Shown piece by piece: positions 6,473 to 6,567 of a stretch of 6,567 nt of DNA. Source of the stretch: Spirochaetota bacterium (lineage in GTDB: Bacteria; Spirochaetota; UBA4802; UBA5550). The notes beneath the pieces were generated by a model. The model had not been told where the DNA came from, searched no databases, and saw only the letters and a list, made by a program, of their open reading frames with translations. The stretch is from assembly GCA_022704585.1 (NCBI GenBank), contig JAKJGD010000125.1, positions 1 through 6,567 of the forward strand, given 5' to 3'. Both the position numbers and the translations under genes were made by a program. Each line of letters begins with the position of its first letter. Position 1 is the first letter of the stretch.

Positions 6473-6503
6473 AAAAAAGCCCCTCCGAAAGGGGCTTTTT
6501 TTT
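6473..6503. terminator. Strong bidirectional intrinsic terminator after EF-G
   Basis: The arms AGCCCCT (6478-6484) and AGGGGCT (6490-6496) pair perfectly around a 5-base loop CCGAA. The stem can be lengthened by A-T pairs, because five further A precede it and a run of eight T (6496-6503) follows. The T run serves the plus-strand EF-G transcript. The A run gives a U tract on the minus strand, so the same hairpin can end the convergent gene to its right. Confidence 0.93.
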
Positions 6504-6509
6504 ATCGGC

Positions 6510-6567
6510 TCATTCCCTGAGGGCCTTTTTCAGGCGCGCTATCCATTCGCTCTGATCGGATTCCTCA
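6510..6567 (-). CDS. C-terminal end of a convergent gene of unknown function
   Basis: On the minus strand the window opens in a frame reading EESDQSEWIARLKKALRE followed by TGA (6512-6510). The 18 residues form an amphipathic, Arg/Lys-rich helix of the kind common at protein C-termini. The stop lies just before the bidirectional terminator in its transcription direction, which supports a real gene end. The fragment is too short for a family assignment. Confidence 0.5.
   Translation of the reverse strand, partial: EESDQSEWIARLKKALRE

Overview
This is an ordinary bacterial chromosome segment with moderately high GC and Shine-Dalgarno-type start sites. It holds two groups of genes that diverge from a short AT-rich region, and a stand-alone elongation factor G gene near the right end. 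The content (YgiQ-type radical SAM protein, crotonase-fold enzyme, small flavin nitroreductase, exported TPR protein, EF-G) fits a Gram-negative bacterium with an anaerobic or syntrophic lifestyle, for example a deltaproteobacterial or spirochaete-like lineage. That placement is only an inference; no rRNA or other phylogenetic marker beyond EF-G is present.

Left part, minus strand (about 1-1701): a nitroreductase-family flavoprotein gene with a strong ribosome binding site is followed after a short gap by an enoyl-CoA hydratase/isomerase-family gene, and then by the first 81 codons of a YgiQ-family radical SAM gene that runs off the left edge. The spacing between the first two genes suggests co-transcription. 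Their joint function is not evident.

Middle, plus strand (about 1702-4140): an AT-rich divergent intergenic region carries a plausible sigma-70 promoter, a 10-bp direct repeat and a short tandem 9-mer. It leads into a 12-helix MFS transporter. Sixteen bases after the transporter stop lies a damaged gene: an N-terminal reading frame (membrane segment, KKEKE, then a conserved-looking segment) and a C-terminal reading frame in the -1 frame meet at a CCCC run, and a central portion seems to be missing. A small secreted protein with three TPR-like repeats follows.

Right part (about 4141-6567): a 215-bp leader with a perfect TTGACA box precedes a complete 692-residue EF-G with all GTPase motifs. 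It ends at a strong bidirectional intrinsic terminator. The last 58 bases hold the C-terminus of a convergent minus-strand gene.

I found no mobile element, CRISPR array, RNA gene or obvious undescribed multi-gene system. The most informative anomalies are the frameshifted and probably internally deleted gene at 3200-3579, the stand-alone EF-G, and the organisation of the divergent regulatory region.
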